Shown: one piece after another, positions 1-10,200 of the stretch
Layout: the number at the start of each line of letters is the position of its first letter
Numbering within the stretch: position 1 is the stretch's first letter
Assembly: GCA_016713535.1 (NCBI GenBank)
Contig: JADJOY010000027.1
Coordinates: 1 to 64,000 of the forward strand
Origin: Deltaproteobacteria bacterium
GTDB lineage: Bacteria; JADJOY01
Length of the DNA stretch: 64,000 nt
Reading direction: 5' to 3'
Notes under the pieces: generated by a model
Databases searched by the model: none
Seen by the model: the letters and a program-made list of their open reading frames with translations, nothing else
What the model was told of the DNA's origin: nothing
Program-made: the position numbers and the translations under genes

Positions 1-631
1 GCAGCGCGTCCGCGATCGCGCCCGCGACGAGCTTCTCGACGACCTCGCCCGGATCGTCGCCGGCGATCGGCACGCTGACCTCGCCGCCCGCGACGTGAGC
101 CAGCACCCGATCGGGATGGACCTTCAGGCCGATGCGCCCCGGTCCGGCCGCCGCTTCGCCGTGGCCCGGCTCCACCAACACCGCGGGCCAGTCGTCCGGC
201 GCGGGCGAATCGGCGCGCTCGCCGCGCAACATCGCCACCAGCGTCCAGAGCCGCGCCGGGCTCGTGAAGTCCGGGTCATCACGGAACTCGGCCCACGGGC
301 GCGACGCGAGCGGCGCGGGAAGCTCGTCGAGGGCGCCGACCACGACCGGCACCAGCCGCCGCCGGCCCGCGACCGCTCCCGCGAGCAGCCGCTGCGCGAC
401 GCGAGCGCTCCACGGCTCGCGCAGCGCGGCCGGCGAGATCAGCAGCACCTCGCTCCACGAGCCGGAGCCGCGGGCGCGCGAGCGCGCCGCGGAGGAGGCG
501 CTCTCGGCCTGGGGACGCCACTCGTCGAGCGCCACCGCGACGCCGACCGCGAGCAGGCGCTCGGCCAGGCACACGGCCCGCTCTCGCTCCGCGGGCGGGT
601 GCGAGATCGAGACGTGCCAGGCGATCGGCAT
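1..631 (-). CDS. TIR-like domain protein, N-terminal part (runs off the left edge)
   Basis: The reading frame is open from an ATG at 631 to the window edge, about 210 codons. The N-terminus reads like a bacterial TIR domain: a beta strand WHVSISHPP, a helix ERERAVCLAERLLAVG, the VALDEW segment (Glu37 sits where the NADase glutamate of TIR domains usually lies), the strand VLLISPAAL at 62-70, then REPW and the strand RLVPVVVGALDELP at 92-105 followed by WAEFRD. This order matches TIR domains of bacterial effectors, which commonly cleave NAD+ or act in defence signalling. The C-terminal partner domain that would define the system lies outside the window. The gene is divergent from the lipase gene, 92 bp away. 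Family membership is inferred from motif order only; an alternative is an inactive TIR/SEFIR-like adaptor. Confidence 0.62.
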   Translation of the reverse strand, partial: MPIAWHVSISHPPAERERAVCLAERLLAVGVAVALDEWRPQAESASSAARSRARGSGSWSEVLLISPAALREPWSARVAQRLLAGAVAGRRRLVPVVVGALDELPAPLASRPWAEFRDDPDFTSPARLWTLVAMLRGERADSPAPDDWPAVLVEPGHGEAAAGPGRIGLKVHPDRVLAHVAGGEVSVPIAGDDPGEVVEKLVAGAIADAL

Positions 632-723
632 GAAGGTGTGGGTGCGAGGTCGGAGCACGCCGCCGATTGCGACGGCGAAAGGGCGCCACTAGCATAGCCG
701 GGCCGCCAGCGGTCACCGCCACC

Positions 724-1674
724 ATGCACAGCCGATCCACTCCGTGCGGCGCGCACACCCGCCACGCGCTCGCCGTCCTCGCCCTCGCGACGCTCGCGGC
801 GTGCGGCACCGATCCCGCCCACGATCCCGCGCTGCGCGCCGGCTTCACCGCCACCCGTTATCCCCTCGTGCTGACGCCGGGCTTCCTGGGCTTCGACACG
901 ATGCTCGACGCCATCGACTACTGGAACGGCATCCCCGAGGCCCTCGCCGCCGACGGCGCCGAGGTGTTCGTCACCCGCGTCAGCCAGGTGAACTCGAGCG
1001 AGGTGCGCGGCGAGCAGGTCCTCCGCCAGATCGAGGAGATCCTCGCGATCACCGGCGCCGAGAAGGTGAACCTGATCGGCCACAGCCAGGGGACCCTCGA
1101 CGCGCGCTACGTGCTCGGCGTGCGCCCCGAGGTGCTCGCGTCGGTGACGTCGGTGGCGGGACCGCACGTGGTCCCCGAGTTCGACGCCGTCACCCCCAAC
1201 CTGATCAGCGACGCCGGCTTCGCGCTGCTCACGGCGCTCGGCAACTTCATGAAGGCGCTCGAGGGGGGCACCGACCCCAACGACCCCGCCGCCGCGTCGG
1301 CGTTCCTGATCGGCGGTGGGCTGAGCGACTTCAACGCGCGCTTCCCGGCCGGCCTACCCTCGGAATGGTGCGGCGAGGGGCCCGCGAGCGAACGCGGCGT
1401 GGCACTCTACTCGTGGTCGGGGATCGGCCAGGGCACCGTCGCGAACGACCCGCTCGACTGGCTCTTCAAGAACACCGGGCCTTTCTTCGACGGCCCGAGC
1501 GACGGCCTCGTGCCGCGCTGCTCGTCCCACTTCGGGCGGGTGATCCGCGACGACTACGTCCACAACCACCTCGACGAGATCAACTGGACCTTCGGGCTCG
1601 TCCCCGAATACGAGACGCACCCGGTGGCGGTGTTCCGCAACCACGCGAACCGGCTCCGCACCCAGGGACTCTGA
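724..1674 (+). CDS. Secreted triacylglycerol lipase, family I.1/I.2 type, with lipobox
   Basis: 316 aa. The family I.1/I.2 lipase hallmarks are present: the nucleophile elbow GHSQG with Ser121, the acid in DGLVPRCSSHFG (Asp260), the histidine in NHLDEIN (His282), and two cysteines (216 and 266) placed like the disulfide pair of Pseudomonas and Burkholderia lipases. These enzymes hydrolyse long-chain triacylglycerols outside the cell and need a dedicated foldase, which is the next gene. The signal peptide ends in LATLAAC, so Cys27 may be lipidated, which is unusual because the classical relatives are released by type II secretion. ATG 724 was chosen because it places the signal peptide at the N-terminus; an upstream in-frame ATG at 667 adds 19 unlikely residues. 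The stop overlaps the next start by one base. Confidence 0.9.
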   Translation: MHSRSTPCGAHTRHALAVLALATLAACGTDPAHDPALRAGFTATRYPLVLTPGFLGFDTMLDAIDYWNGIPEALAADGAEVFVTRVSQVNSSEVRGEQVLRQIEEILAITGAEKVNLIGHSQGTLDARYVLGVRPEVLASVTSVAGPHVVPEFDAVTPNLISDAGFALLTALGNFMKALEGGTDPNDPAAASAFLIGGGLSDFNARFPAGLPSEWCGEGPASERGVALYSWSGIGQGTVANDPLDWLFKNTGPFFDGPSDGLVPRCSSHFGRVIRDDYVHNHLDEINWTFGLVPEYETHPVAVFRNHANRLRTQGL

Positions 1675-2807
1675 TGAGCGACCGTGGTCGCGAGGAACCA
1701 CCCGTGCCCACCGGCCGGCTCACCCGCCTGGCGGTGATCGTCGCGGCGCTGGTGGTGCTCGCGGTCGGGCTCACCGCGCTGCCGCTCACGGTGATCCTCG
1801 GGCCGCCCGACTGGCGGACCGTAGACATCCCGCTCAAGTACTGGCCCCGCGAGCCGCGCCCGACGCCGGTCGCCGAGGAGGCGCCGCCGCCCGACCAGCC
1901 GCAGAGCGGCTTCGACGCGCGTCCCGCCGAGCCGGCGGCACCGCCCACCGCTCGCGACGCGGGCCAGACCGACGCGGCCCCGCCGCCCTCGCGCGCGCTC
2001 GAGGACACCACCGTCGACGGCGAGTTGGTCGCCGGCGCCGATGGCCACTTCCAGCCCACCGCCGCGGCGATCCGGCTGTTCCGCTACTTCATGACCGCCA
2101 ACGGCGAGTGGCGCCGCGACCGCGTACGCGCCGCGATCCAGGGCGAGATCGACGCGCGCTTGGCGCCGCCCGCGAGCACCGAGGCGCGCGCCTTCCTCGA
2201 GCAGTACTTCCGCTACCTCGACGCGAGCCGCAGCCTCGCGCCCGCCGGACTCCGAGCGCGCGACCTCGCCGGGCGGCTCGAGCAGGTCGGCGACCTGCAG
2301 CGGGCGATCTTCGGCGACGCGCTCGCCGACGAGCTCTTCGGGCCCGAGAACGACCAGGCCGCGGCGGCGCTCGAGCGGATCGTGAGCCGGCTCGCGCCCG
2401 AGCGCGCGCCGGGCGGTGGCGACCGGGGCGGCGAGCGGTTATCCGACGAGACCCGGGCGGCCCGCGAGCGCGCCACCGCGCCGTCCGACGGCGCGCGCAA
2501 GGTGGAGGAGCTGCGCGGCGCCGGCGCCGACCCCGCCGAGGTGCGCGCCGAGCGCGTGCGCCGCTACGGCGAGGAGGCGGCGGCGCGCCTCGAAGACGTC
2601 GACCACGAGCGCGCCGAGTGGGACGCGCGCCTCGGCGCCCATCGCGTCGCGCGCGACCGGATCCTCGCCGACGAGAGCCTCGACGCCGCGCAACGCGTCG
2701 ACGCCCTCGACCGACTTCGCGAGGAGCGCTTCTCCGCCGACGAGGCCCGCCGCGTCGCCGAGCTCGACCGCCTCGACGCCCTCTTCCCCACGATCCCGCC
2801 GCGCTGA
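1674..2807 (+). CDS. lifO: Lipase-specific foldase (Lif chaperone)
   Basis: 377 aa. One N-terminal membrane anchor lies at about residues 18-42, followed by a Pro/Ala-rich linker, then a helical, highly charged domain typical of the periplasmic foldase that wraps around and folds the cognate lipase before secretion. The segment ending RLFRYFMTANGE corresponds to the conserved Lif motif RxxFDY(F/C)L(S/T)A; here the Asp is Arg and the Leu is Met, so the motif is divergent. The start overlaps the lipase stop (TGATG), which implies translational coupling and a two-gene operon. Identification rests on the motif, topology, length and the lipase neighbour together. Confidence 0.85.
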   Translation: MSDRGREEPPVPTGRLTRLAVIVAALVVLAVGLTALPLTVILGPPDWRTVDIPLKYWPREPRPTPVAEEAPPPDQPQSGFDARPAEPAAPPTARDAGQTDAAPPPSRALEDTTVDGELVAGADGHFQPTAAAIRLFRYFMTANGEWRRDRVRAAIQGEIDARLAPPASTEARAFLEQYFRYLDASRSLAPAGLRARDLAGRLEQVGDLQRAIFGDALADELFGPENDQAAAALERIVSRLAPERAPGGGDRGGERLSDETRAARERATAPSDGARKVEELRGAGADPAEVRAERVRRYGEEAAARLEDVDHERAEWDARLGAHRVARDRILADESLDAAQRVDALDRLREERFSADEARRVAELDRLDALFPTIPPR

Positions 2808-2833
2808 ACGGCTCGGAGCGCCCGCCTCCCGGC

Positions 2834-2854
2834 CGGCCGCGCCTCGCGCGGCCG
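2834..2854. repeat. Perfect 9-bp hairpin between convergent genes
   Basis: CGGCCGCGC, a CTC loop, then GCGCGGCCG. It lies between the convergent foldase and TerB-like genes and may help end transcription from both sides, although there is no T-tract. It resembles the short GC hairpins with a TCC or CTC loop found elsewhere in the window (for example 49416-49434). Confidence 0.5.
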
Positions 2855-2860
2855 CCAGCG

Positions 2861-3445
2861 CTACTTCAGGCCGTCCGTGACCTGCCGCTGCGCGTCCTCG
2901 GCGAAGAAGGCCGCGAGACGGTCGAGGACCTCCTGTTCCTTCGAGTCGACCCGCGGGCCGAGGCCGAAGAACGTGCTCGAGGCCTCGGCGACCCGCCGCG
3001 AGAGCGCGATGATCGCGTCGCCCTTGGCGACGTCCCCCTTGAGGAAATCGCGCAGCACCAGCCGCAGCTCCTCGAGCAGCGTGCCGGACGGGCGCGTGTC
3101 GAGGAGTGACGCCATGAAGAGCCATGGGGCGCTGCCCGAGCCGAAGCCGCGGGCCTCGACCAGCTTCATCACCTCGGCGCGCTCGGAACGCGAGACCGAT
3201 CCGTCGGCCCACGCGACCATCGTGAGGGGCAGCAGGTCGAGGAGCGGGGCAGTCTCGGCAGTAATCCCGAGCGCCTGGAGGCGGTCGGCCAGCGAGACGT
3301 CGGAGAGCCCCGCGGCGCCGGCCAGCCGCTCCTTCTCCGCCAGCTCAGCGGCGCGGCGCTCCATCTCGTCGCGGACCTCGCGGCGGCGTATGGCCTCCTG
3401 CTCTGCGAAGTACTTCTCTTCGTTGTCGGTGGGGCTGAGCGGCAT
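2861..3445 (-). CDS. TerB-like tellurite-resistance-domain protein
   Basis: 194 aa with no signal peptide. Residues about 8-45 form a charged helix that is probably coiled coil (EAIRRREVRDEMERRAAELA). Residues about 60-185 are all-helical and contain the pattern LLPLTMVAWADGSVSRSE, which resembles the acidic metal-site helix of TerB/DjlA-N domains (ADG.V...E). TerB-like domains bind divalent metal and are linked to stress or membrane-associated complexes, but this protein is not near other ter genes. The role is therefore unknown. The call is by motif only. Confidence 0.5.
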   Translation of the reverse strand: MPLSPTDNEEKYFAEQEAIRRREVRDEMERRAAELAEKERLAGAAGLSDVSLADRLQALGITAETAPLLDLLPLTMVAWADGSVSRSERAEVMKLVEARGFGSGSAPWLFMASLLDTRPSGTLLEELRLVLRDFLKGDVAKGDAIIALSRRVAEASSTFFGLGPRVDSKEQEVLDRLAAFFAEDAQRQVTDGLK

Positions 3446-3488
3446 CGGTCACCTCGGATCTCCGAAGGTAACGACGACCGAGCACAAC

Positions 3489-3539
3489 AGCCAGGAGCCT
3501 GTTGCGCGTCGCGCTTCGCGCCGCGCCAGGCTCCTGGCT
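3489..3539. repeat. Long inverted repeat (13-bp arms)
   Basis: Arms AGCCAGGAGCCTG (3489-3501) and CAGGCTCCTGGCT (3527-3539) flank a GC-rich loop that itself contains GCGCG complements. It lies between the start of the TerB-like gene and the 3' end of the TSP3 gene on the same strand. It could terminate the TSP3 transcript. It has no T-tract. Confidence 0.55.
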
Positions 3540-3586
3540 TCACGCCGGGTTCGGAGGGCCCGCCTCCCGGCGGGCCGCGTCTCGGC

Positions 3587-4909
3587 TCACACGGCCGGAC
3601 GCCGGCGGCGCAACGCGCGAAGCACGCCGATCATCGCGACTGGCGCGATCCACGGCCACGCCATGCTCGCGTCGCGGGCGTCGGTACCCGGCACGATCGT
3701 GCACGCGGGGTTGGTCGGGAAGAGATCGCACGCGTCGCCGCGCGCGTCGCCGTCGGCGTTGGCCTGGGTCGGGTTGGCGACGGTGGGGCAGTTGTCGACC
3801 GAGTCGAGGACACCATCGCCGTCCTGATCGGGCGCGCCGACGCGGCAGATGAGGTCGCCCGCCGAGAAGTAGAGGTCCGTGCCGAAGCTGCCGCCGCGGC
3901 CGAAGGCCAGGCCGCCGAGGGTCTCCGGCGAGACCGACGCATCCGCCGCCGGTACGGTCGCGATGAGCTGCGCCACGCCGAACGGGTTCACGCGATGGAT
4001 CCGGGTCTCGTAGCCGACGGTGCTGGTGTCCGTGGTGACCGAGAGCACGTAGAGGTCGTTCCCGAAGCCGACCACCCCTCCGCCGAACGCCGTGTCGCCG
4101 TAGAGGTTGGCCTCGGTACCGCTCGGCGGGAAGGTCGGCGGCAGCGTGGTGGTGAAGATCGACCCGCTCCAGTAGGCCGACGACTTCGCCAGGCCATCGT
4201 CGAACGACGAGTAGATCGTGTCCGGGAAGCCGCTGCCCGCCGGGCTCGCCGCGTGGTTCGGCAGCGCGAACGAGCCGATCTGGCCGGCCTGCACGCCGAA
4301 GCGGCCGAGGAAGTTCCCGGCGACGTCGAGGTCGGTCACGTCGAGGGCCGCGCACAGCCAGCCGCACATGAAGATGCTCACGGCGGACATCGTGTTGCCG
4401 CTCGGTCCGGTGCGCAGCTCGACGAGCTTGTAGTAGGCGCCGTCCTCGGAGGGGAAGCTGGGCATCTTGAAGACGCTCGCAACGCCGCTCAGGGTCTGCG
4501 TGTAGATCCCGCTACCGACCGAGCCCGAGACCCCGGCCGAGATGAACATCGCGTTGGGCAGCGTCCCGCCCTCCGCGACCGTGACGCCGTAGCCGTCGGG
4601 CGGGATGAGCGGGTCGAGGGGGAACGGTGCGATGGCGCCCCCCGACGTCACCTTGAGCACCGCGGGCGGCCCGTTCGGGTTGGCGATGTACATCCCCTCG
4701 CCCCACCGCGAGGCGGGATTGGTGAACGTGATCTGGTTGGTGGTGAGGCCGGCGCCGAGCGTGCTGATCGTGTAGCCGGGCGCGACCGTCGACCCGGCGG
4801 TGCAGGTCGCGGGTCCCGCGTGAGCCGCGGTTTCCAGCGACAACGTGGCGGCGAAGGTCATCGCCCAGGCGACACATCGTGAACCGCGGCTCGATCGCGA
4901 GCGTGTCAT
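3587..4909 (-). CDS. Secreted protein with thrombospondin type 3 repeat and C-terminal anchor
   Basis: 440 aa. The start at 4909 is supported by a good ribosome-binding site (AGGAG, six bases upstream). A signal peptide covers about residues 1-29. A long low-charge, Gly/Ser/Thr-rich body follows, with repeated patterns such as LYVLSVTTDTSTVG, likely a beta-propeller or similar extracellular fold. Near the C-terminus, DQDGDGVLDSVDNCP and ANADGDARGDACD form calcium-binding thrombospondin type 3 units. The protein ends with a short hydrophobic segment (MAWPWIAPVAMIGVL) and the basic tail RALRRRRPAV, like a C-terminal sorting or anchoring signal. The substrate or partner is unknown. It is probably a cell-surface protein. 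Confidence 0.75.
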   Translation of the reverse strand: MTRSRSSRGSRCVAWAMTFAATLSLETAAHAGPATCTAGSTVAPGYTISTLGAGLTTNQITFTNPASRWGEGMYIANPNGPPAVLKVTSGGAIAPFPLDPLIPPDGYGVTVAEGGTLPNAMFISAGVSGSVGSGIYTQTLSGVASVFKMPSFPSEDGAYYKLVELRTGPSGNTMSAVSIFMCGWLCAALDVTDLDVAGNFLGRFGVQAGQIGSFALPNHAASPAGSGFPDTIYSSFDDGLAKSSAYWSGSIFTTTLPPTFPPSGTEANLYGDTAFGGGVVGFGNDLYVLSVTTDTSTVGYETRIHRVNPFGVAQLIATVPAADASVSPETLGGLAFGRGGSFGTDLYFSAGDLICRVGAPDQDGDGVLDSVDNCPTVANPTQANADGDARGDACDLFPTNPACTIVPGTDARDASMAWPWIAPVAMIGVLRALRRRRPAV

Positions 4910-5215
4910 CGAACACTCCTGTACTGCGGTTGTGGTGGGCATGTCGCCGGAGCGCGACACCGGTCGAGCGACGGTAGCATCCGGCGAAAACCCGGCGCAA
5001 CGGACCGGGCTTCTCCCGATGCGGAGGGGCGCACGTCGCGCGACCCCGGCGGCCGACGGAGCGGCCGCGCTCCAGCCGATCGTTCGCGAGCGCCTCGGAG
5101 GGCCCGCCTCCGGGCGGGCCGGGCGTCCCGTATGCCCCAAGACCGCCCCAGGGGCACTTCGGGGCCATTTTTCGCGTTCCAGCGCGCCATCTTCCCGGCC
5201 GATCCGCGCGAAATA

Positions 5216-5306
5216 CTGGCGGATTGTGGCAATTTTTACTGGCAGATTGTGGCGATTCCTGCCACAATTTGTGGCAATTCCTGCTGGCAACTTGTGGTAC
5301 TCGCGA
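5216..5306 (+). promoter_or_regulatory. Four 22-23-bp iterons upstream of the XRE gene
   Basis: The core TTGTGGC starts at 5224, 5247 and 5269, with a TTGTGG at 5292, giving a spacing of 23, 22 and 23 bp. Each copy is preceded by CTGGC or a close relative, and an inverted GCCACAA at 5261-5267 pairs with the third copy. The block is AT-rich in a GC-rich genome and ends just before the XRE gene. Regular spacing of about two helical turns is what a cooperative repressor uses, so autoregulation by the adjacent HTH protein is likely. This is an inference. Confidence 0.6.
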
Positions 5307-5320
5307 AAGGACCCACCGCC

Positions 5321-7067
5321 ATGCCCACCCGCGCCACCCCCTTCGGCAAGCTGCTGCGCACCGAGCGCAGGGCCGCGCACCTGAGCCAGACCGAGCTGGC
5401 CAAGGCGCTCGGCCTTTCGGACGCCTACATCGGCGAGGTCGAGCGCGGGAACCGCGCCCCGCTCCCCACCGAGTATTGGCCCGCGCTGACCAAGGCGATC
5501 CCGCGCCTCACGATCGCCGCCCTCGAGCGGGCCGCGGCGCAGAGCCGCCCGCTCGAGATCGACCTCGCCAAGAGCGAGCCCGACGTGGTCGAGATCGCGC
5601 TCGCGCTGGCGCTGCGCATCCGCGCCCGCGACCTGCGCCCCGACGAGCGCACGGCGCTCCTCGAGCTCACCCAGAAGCGCCGCGCCAACGTTCGCGCTCA
5701 CGGGCGCGTCGTCGACGGCCAGGGCCAGCCGATCCCCGGCCGTGCCTTCGTGTACCGCGCCGGCGCGGCGCGTGGCTGGACGGCGCTGCTCGGCGCGCGC
5801 GCCCACGCGGGGCGCATCCTCGGCCCGCTCGACGGCCACGCCGCGGCGCTCGCGCTCGCCAAGCCGATCGACCTGCTCACCGCGAAGGACCCGCGCGGTG
5901 CGGGCTCTTCGACGTCCCCGGCGGCCTCGAGCCCGGCGTCTACGCCCTCGACGTGAAGGCCGCCGACGGCCGCGAGCTGTGGGCGTGGCCCTTCACCGTG
6001 ACCGACGGCTCCGCGGCGCAGGACGTGCGCGCCACCGTCCCCTCGGGGCTCGCCGCCGTCGAGCCGCCCGCGCCCGACGCCGATCCCGCCACGCCGCCGC
6101 CCCGTCCCGGCGGCGACATCCCGCTCCCCGCCCACGCACCGCCCGTCCCACTGCTCGCCAAGCAGTTCACGCGCGGCACCTTCACCGCGGCCTTCTCGTA
6201 TTACGGCCTGGGCGGCGCGCCCCTCGACCGCATCGAGCGCGATCTCACGCGCATCCGCGCCGCCGGCTTCGGCAACGTGCGGGTGTGGGTCGACTGGGAG
6301 CGGCCGTCGCCAGCGTCGCGGATCGTCGATCGCAAGGGCCACCTCATCGCCGCGCAGGCCGAGAAGCTCGAGCACGCGCTCGAGCTCGGCGCCGCCCTCG
6401 GCCTCTCGTTCGACCTCACCCTCGAGACCGCCCACTACGACGCGGTCAAGAAGAGCGCCGAGGCCTACGACATCGCCGCCCACAAGAACGCGGTGCGGAA
6501 CGTGCTCACGCGCTGGGGCCAGCACCCCGCCCTTCGCATCGTCGACGTCGACAACGAAGCCGAGGTGCGCGGCGCCGGCGGCCACGGCTCGCCCGACACC
6601 GGCCACACCTCACCCGGCCGCTTCGCCGAGCTCATGATCGTCGCCCGCGGGATCGCGCGCACCTGCCTCGTCGGCGCCTCGTGCTCCGCCTCGATCGAAG
6701 GCCTGCCCAAGGACTACCAGCTGCTGTTCCGCGACACCAAGGGCGAGATCCTGCTGCCCCACTTTCCGCGCGTGCGCGGCTGGGGCGCCGCCGAAGGACC
6801 GAACGCGAAGACCCTCGCCGCCGCCATCCCCGGCATCCCCATCTACCACCAGGAGCCGGCGCGGAACGGCCACTCGACGTCGCCGTCGGAAGGCTGGCCG
6901 CTCGACGAGTTCGAGGCGAGCTTCCGATCGAGCAAGGCCGCCGGCTCGCTCGGCTGCTGCTTCCCCACACCGGCGCCGCCTTCGACCTGACCGTCAAAGA
7001 CGCCTGGGACCAGCTCGACGACACCGAGCGCCAAGTCGTCGCCCACGTCGCCGAGTGGGTCCGCTGA
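5321..7067 (+). CDS. XRE-family HTH protein continuing into a glycoside-hydrolase-like region (two apparent frameshifts)
   Basis: From ATG 5321 (preceded by GAAAGGA) residues 8-60 are a clear Cro/C1 helix-turn-helix (LSQTELAKALGLSDAYIGEV). The same frame continues into HGRVVDGQGQPIPGRAFVY, a carboxypeptidase-regulatory-like beta domain. Near 5905 the sense moves to another frame (LFDVPGGLEPGVYALDVKAA), then through a Pro-rich linker into a possible TIM-barrel start (GTFTAAFSYYGLGGAPLDRI and FGNVRVWVDWERP) typical of cellulase-like folds. Near 6970 it shifts again to end in QVVAHVAEWVR. Both shifts equal one missing base, so either the sequence has errors or the gene is decaying. There is no signal peptide. 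A regulator fused to a hydrolase-like barrel is odd; two overlapping genes remain possible, but no good second start is visible. Confidence 0.5.
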
Positions 7068-7112
7068 GCGGCGTACAGGGAACGACGCACGCGCCGACGC
7101 TCACGCCCGCCC

Positions 7113-7143
7113 GTATCGCCGGTCGCGCGGCGCGCGACCCTCC
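7113..7143 (+). repeat. Half copy of the cloverleaf repeat (hairpin A half)
   Basis: GTATCGCC followed by the 19-nt palindrome GGTCGCGCGGCGCGCGACC and CTCC, identical in layout to the left half of the complete element at 63774-63841. It lies between the XRE/hydrolase gene and the large lipoprotein gene. Confidence 0.8.
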
Positions 7144-7249
7144 GAGACACCCGCGCTCCCGCCCCGGGCTTGGTCGAGGTCGGGGCTTTGAGTCACACTC
7201 GGCCCGGCCGGCGCGGCGTCCACATCCTCGCCGGTCCCGGGTGCGCTCG

Positions 7250-10200
7250 ATGCTTGGTGACGTGAAACGGTTGGGTCCAGCACGGAACACGCTCGCGGCG
7301 CTGCGCGGGCGCCTCCACCGATCGCTGGCGATGGCGCTCCTCGCCGCCGCCGCTTGCGGCGACGGCGGCTCGCTCGAGCCGGCCGAGCTGGTCGCGAGCT
7401 GCTCCGACGGCCCGCGCGTGGTCTTCGATCCGCTCACCGAGTACACCCCCGAGGTGCCGCTGCCCAACGACGTCGCGACGGTCATCGACACGACGTCGCC
7501 CACCGGCCGGCGCGTGAACGTGCGGGTGTTCGCGCCCACCGTGTTCGAGCAGTCGGTGCGGCGCGCGCTCTCGGCGCTCGACGGCTGGGGCACTTTCGCC
7601 CCGATCACGGTCGGGTTCGATCCCGACCACCCGCTCGACCTCTCGTCCTTCGCCAGCGATCCCACCCGCCTCGACGATCCCACCGCCAACACCGTGTTCC
7701 TCGTCGACCTGGGCGAGGGCGTTCCGTACTGGGGCAGCCGGCTGGTGCCGCTCGACGATCGCAACGGCGCGAGCTTCCCGATCCACGTCGACGAGTTCCC
7801 GTTCCCGCCGGGCGGCCGATCGTTCCCGCCCTACACCTACGGCCGCAACGCGCGCGGCGATCTCCAGGCTCTCTACCAGGGAGCCGCGGTCGACGAGCAG
7901 CTCGCGTTCCGGCCCGACAACCGCGAGGACCTGGACGGCGACGGCGAGGCCGAGACACTCACCTTCTACGAGAAGGAGACGAACACCCTCATCATGCGGC
8001 CGCTGCTGCCGTTGCGTCCCAAGACCGAGTACGTGATGGTCGTGACCAAGGGCGTCCGCGACCGCAACGGCGCCAGCGCCTGCGCGCCCGAGGGCTTCCC
8101 GTACGCCGCTCACGCGACCCAGGTCGACGCGGTGCGCGCGGCGCTGCCCCACCTCGCGACGGCGGGGGTGGAGGCCGCCGACGTCGCGTTCGCGTGGTCG
8201 TTCACCACCCAGTCGATCTCGGAGGTTTTCGACGGAGTGGCCGCCGGGATGGATGGCGAGGGGCCGCTCGGGTGGCTGGCGTCCGACCATCCCGCGGTGC
8301 TCGGCGAGGTGACCCCGATCGGGATTCCCTTCCTCGAGAAGGAAGTGGCGGCGGGGGTCAAGAACCCCTACCTCTTCGAGCCCGAGGTCTTCGGGCAGCT
8401 CCTCGAGATCGCCACTCCGCTGTTCCCCGAGATCGCGGACGCGATGCTGTCGTTCGAGCACCTCGACTACTGCGTGCTCGGGCAGTTCGAGACCCCGAAC
8501 TTCCGCGCCACACCGGACGAGCTCTTCGACGTCGACGTGACGACCGGCCGCGCCACGGTGGGGGTCGAGGACGTGCCGTTCATCCTGTGCGTGCCGAAGG
8601 CCACCGCCGAGCACCAGCCCCCTTCCCGGTGACGCTCTACTGCCACGGCAACGGCAGCATCCGCTTCGAGGCGATCGCCTCCGCCAACGCCCTGGCGCGC
8701 AACGGCATCGCCGTCATGGCCATCGACGCCGTGGGCCACGGTCCGGTGCTGAGCCGCAAGGACATCCTCGACCTCTTCGAGGGGCTGCCCGAGTCCCTGC
8801 AGGAGGTCGTGCTCCGCTTGCTGTCGCGGCTCTTCGGCTCCAGGCCGGTCGGCGACACGCCCGACGAGATCCTCGACGGCATCCTCTCCATCGGCTTCTT
8901 CGACGCGCTCGCCGTGCAGGGGCGCGCCGTGGACCTGAGCGGCGACGGCTTCCCGGACAACGGCGCCAACTTCTGGAGCGCCGACACCTTCAAGACCCGA
9001 GACGTGGTGCGCCAGACCGTGATCGACCTCATGCAGCTGTTGCGCATCCTGGAGCACTTCGACCAGGCGCGCGTCCCGGCGCCGCCGTCGCGCCCGCCCC
9101 ACGAGCTCGCGCCGGAGGAGGCCTTCCGGCACCTCGCCGCGGGCGACTTCAACATGGACGGCGTCCTCGACGTCGGCGGGAAGGTGCTCTACCAGCCGTA
9201 CCCTGCCGGCGGGCGGCCGAGCGCCCCCGCCGGGCCGCAGCGCTACTTCCAGAGCGGCATCTCGCTGGGCGGCATCGTGAGCAGCGTCATGATCGGCGCC
9301 GAGCGCCGCATCGACGCGGGCGTCCCGATCGTGCCCGGCGGCGGGCTCACCGACGTGATGCTGCGCAGCGACCTCAAGGACGTGATGCACCGCATCTACT
9401 ACGAGGTCCTGGGGCCGGTGTTCGTCGCCGGGCCGGGCGGGGACGGCGTCCCGGCGGGCTCGGTCGGGGTGCGGGCCGAGAACAACCTGCGCTCGTTCGA
9501 GCTGGGCAGCCTCGCGACCCGCGCCGGCGGCCGGGTCCACGGCGAGAACCGGGTGAACGGCGAGGACAAGTGGGCCGACGTCATGGCCGACGGCGGCTTC
9601 GTGATCGGCGTCGCGGCCGACGAGGGCGACCCGGTCACGCTGTCGTCGTTCGACGCGGCCGGGGCGCTCATTGACCAGCTCGACGTGATCTCGCCGCTGC
9701 GCGGCTTCGGCCTCGACCGCAACACGCCGCGTTTCCGCCGCTTCGTGAGCCTGGCGCAGATGACGCTCGAGGCCGCCGATCCGATCAACTACGCGCCGCG
9801 CTGGTTCCTCGATCCGCCCCCGGGCTGGCGGCCCAAGAACGTGCTCCAGCTCACCGACCCGGGCGACCTCACGGTGCCGATCAACAACCAGCTCGCGCTG
9901 GCGCGCGCGGCGGGGATGCTCGGCGACCCGGGGACCGACCTCGCCGCGGTCCTGGCGCTGAACGACCGGCTGATCGAGCGCGAGGTGCTGCTCGGTTTCG
10001 ACCGGCCGTACGAGCCGTTCCGGTTTCCGCTCTACGACCCCGAGGACGCCGACGGCAACAACTGCACCCTGCCGAGGATCGAGAGCCCGGAGTTCACGTG
10101 CGCCGAGGGCGACGACTCGCCGTACTGCCGGCTGTGCCGGGAAGACGCGGCGGCGCCGCTCGCTCCGTTCGCGCCGGTCGACACCGGCAACGGCCGGGCC

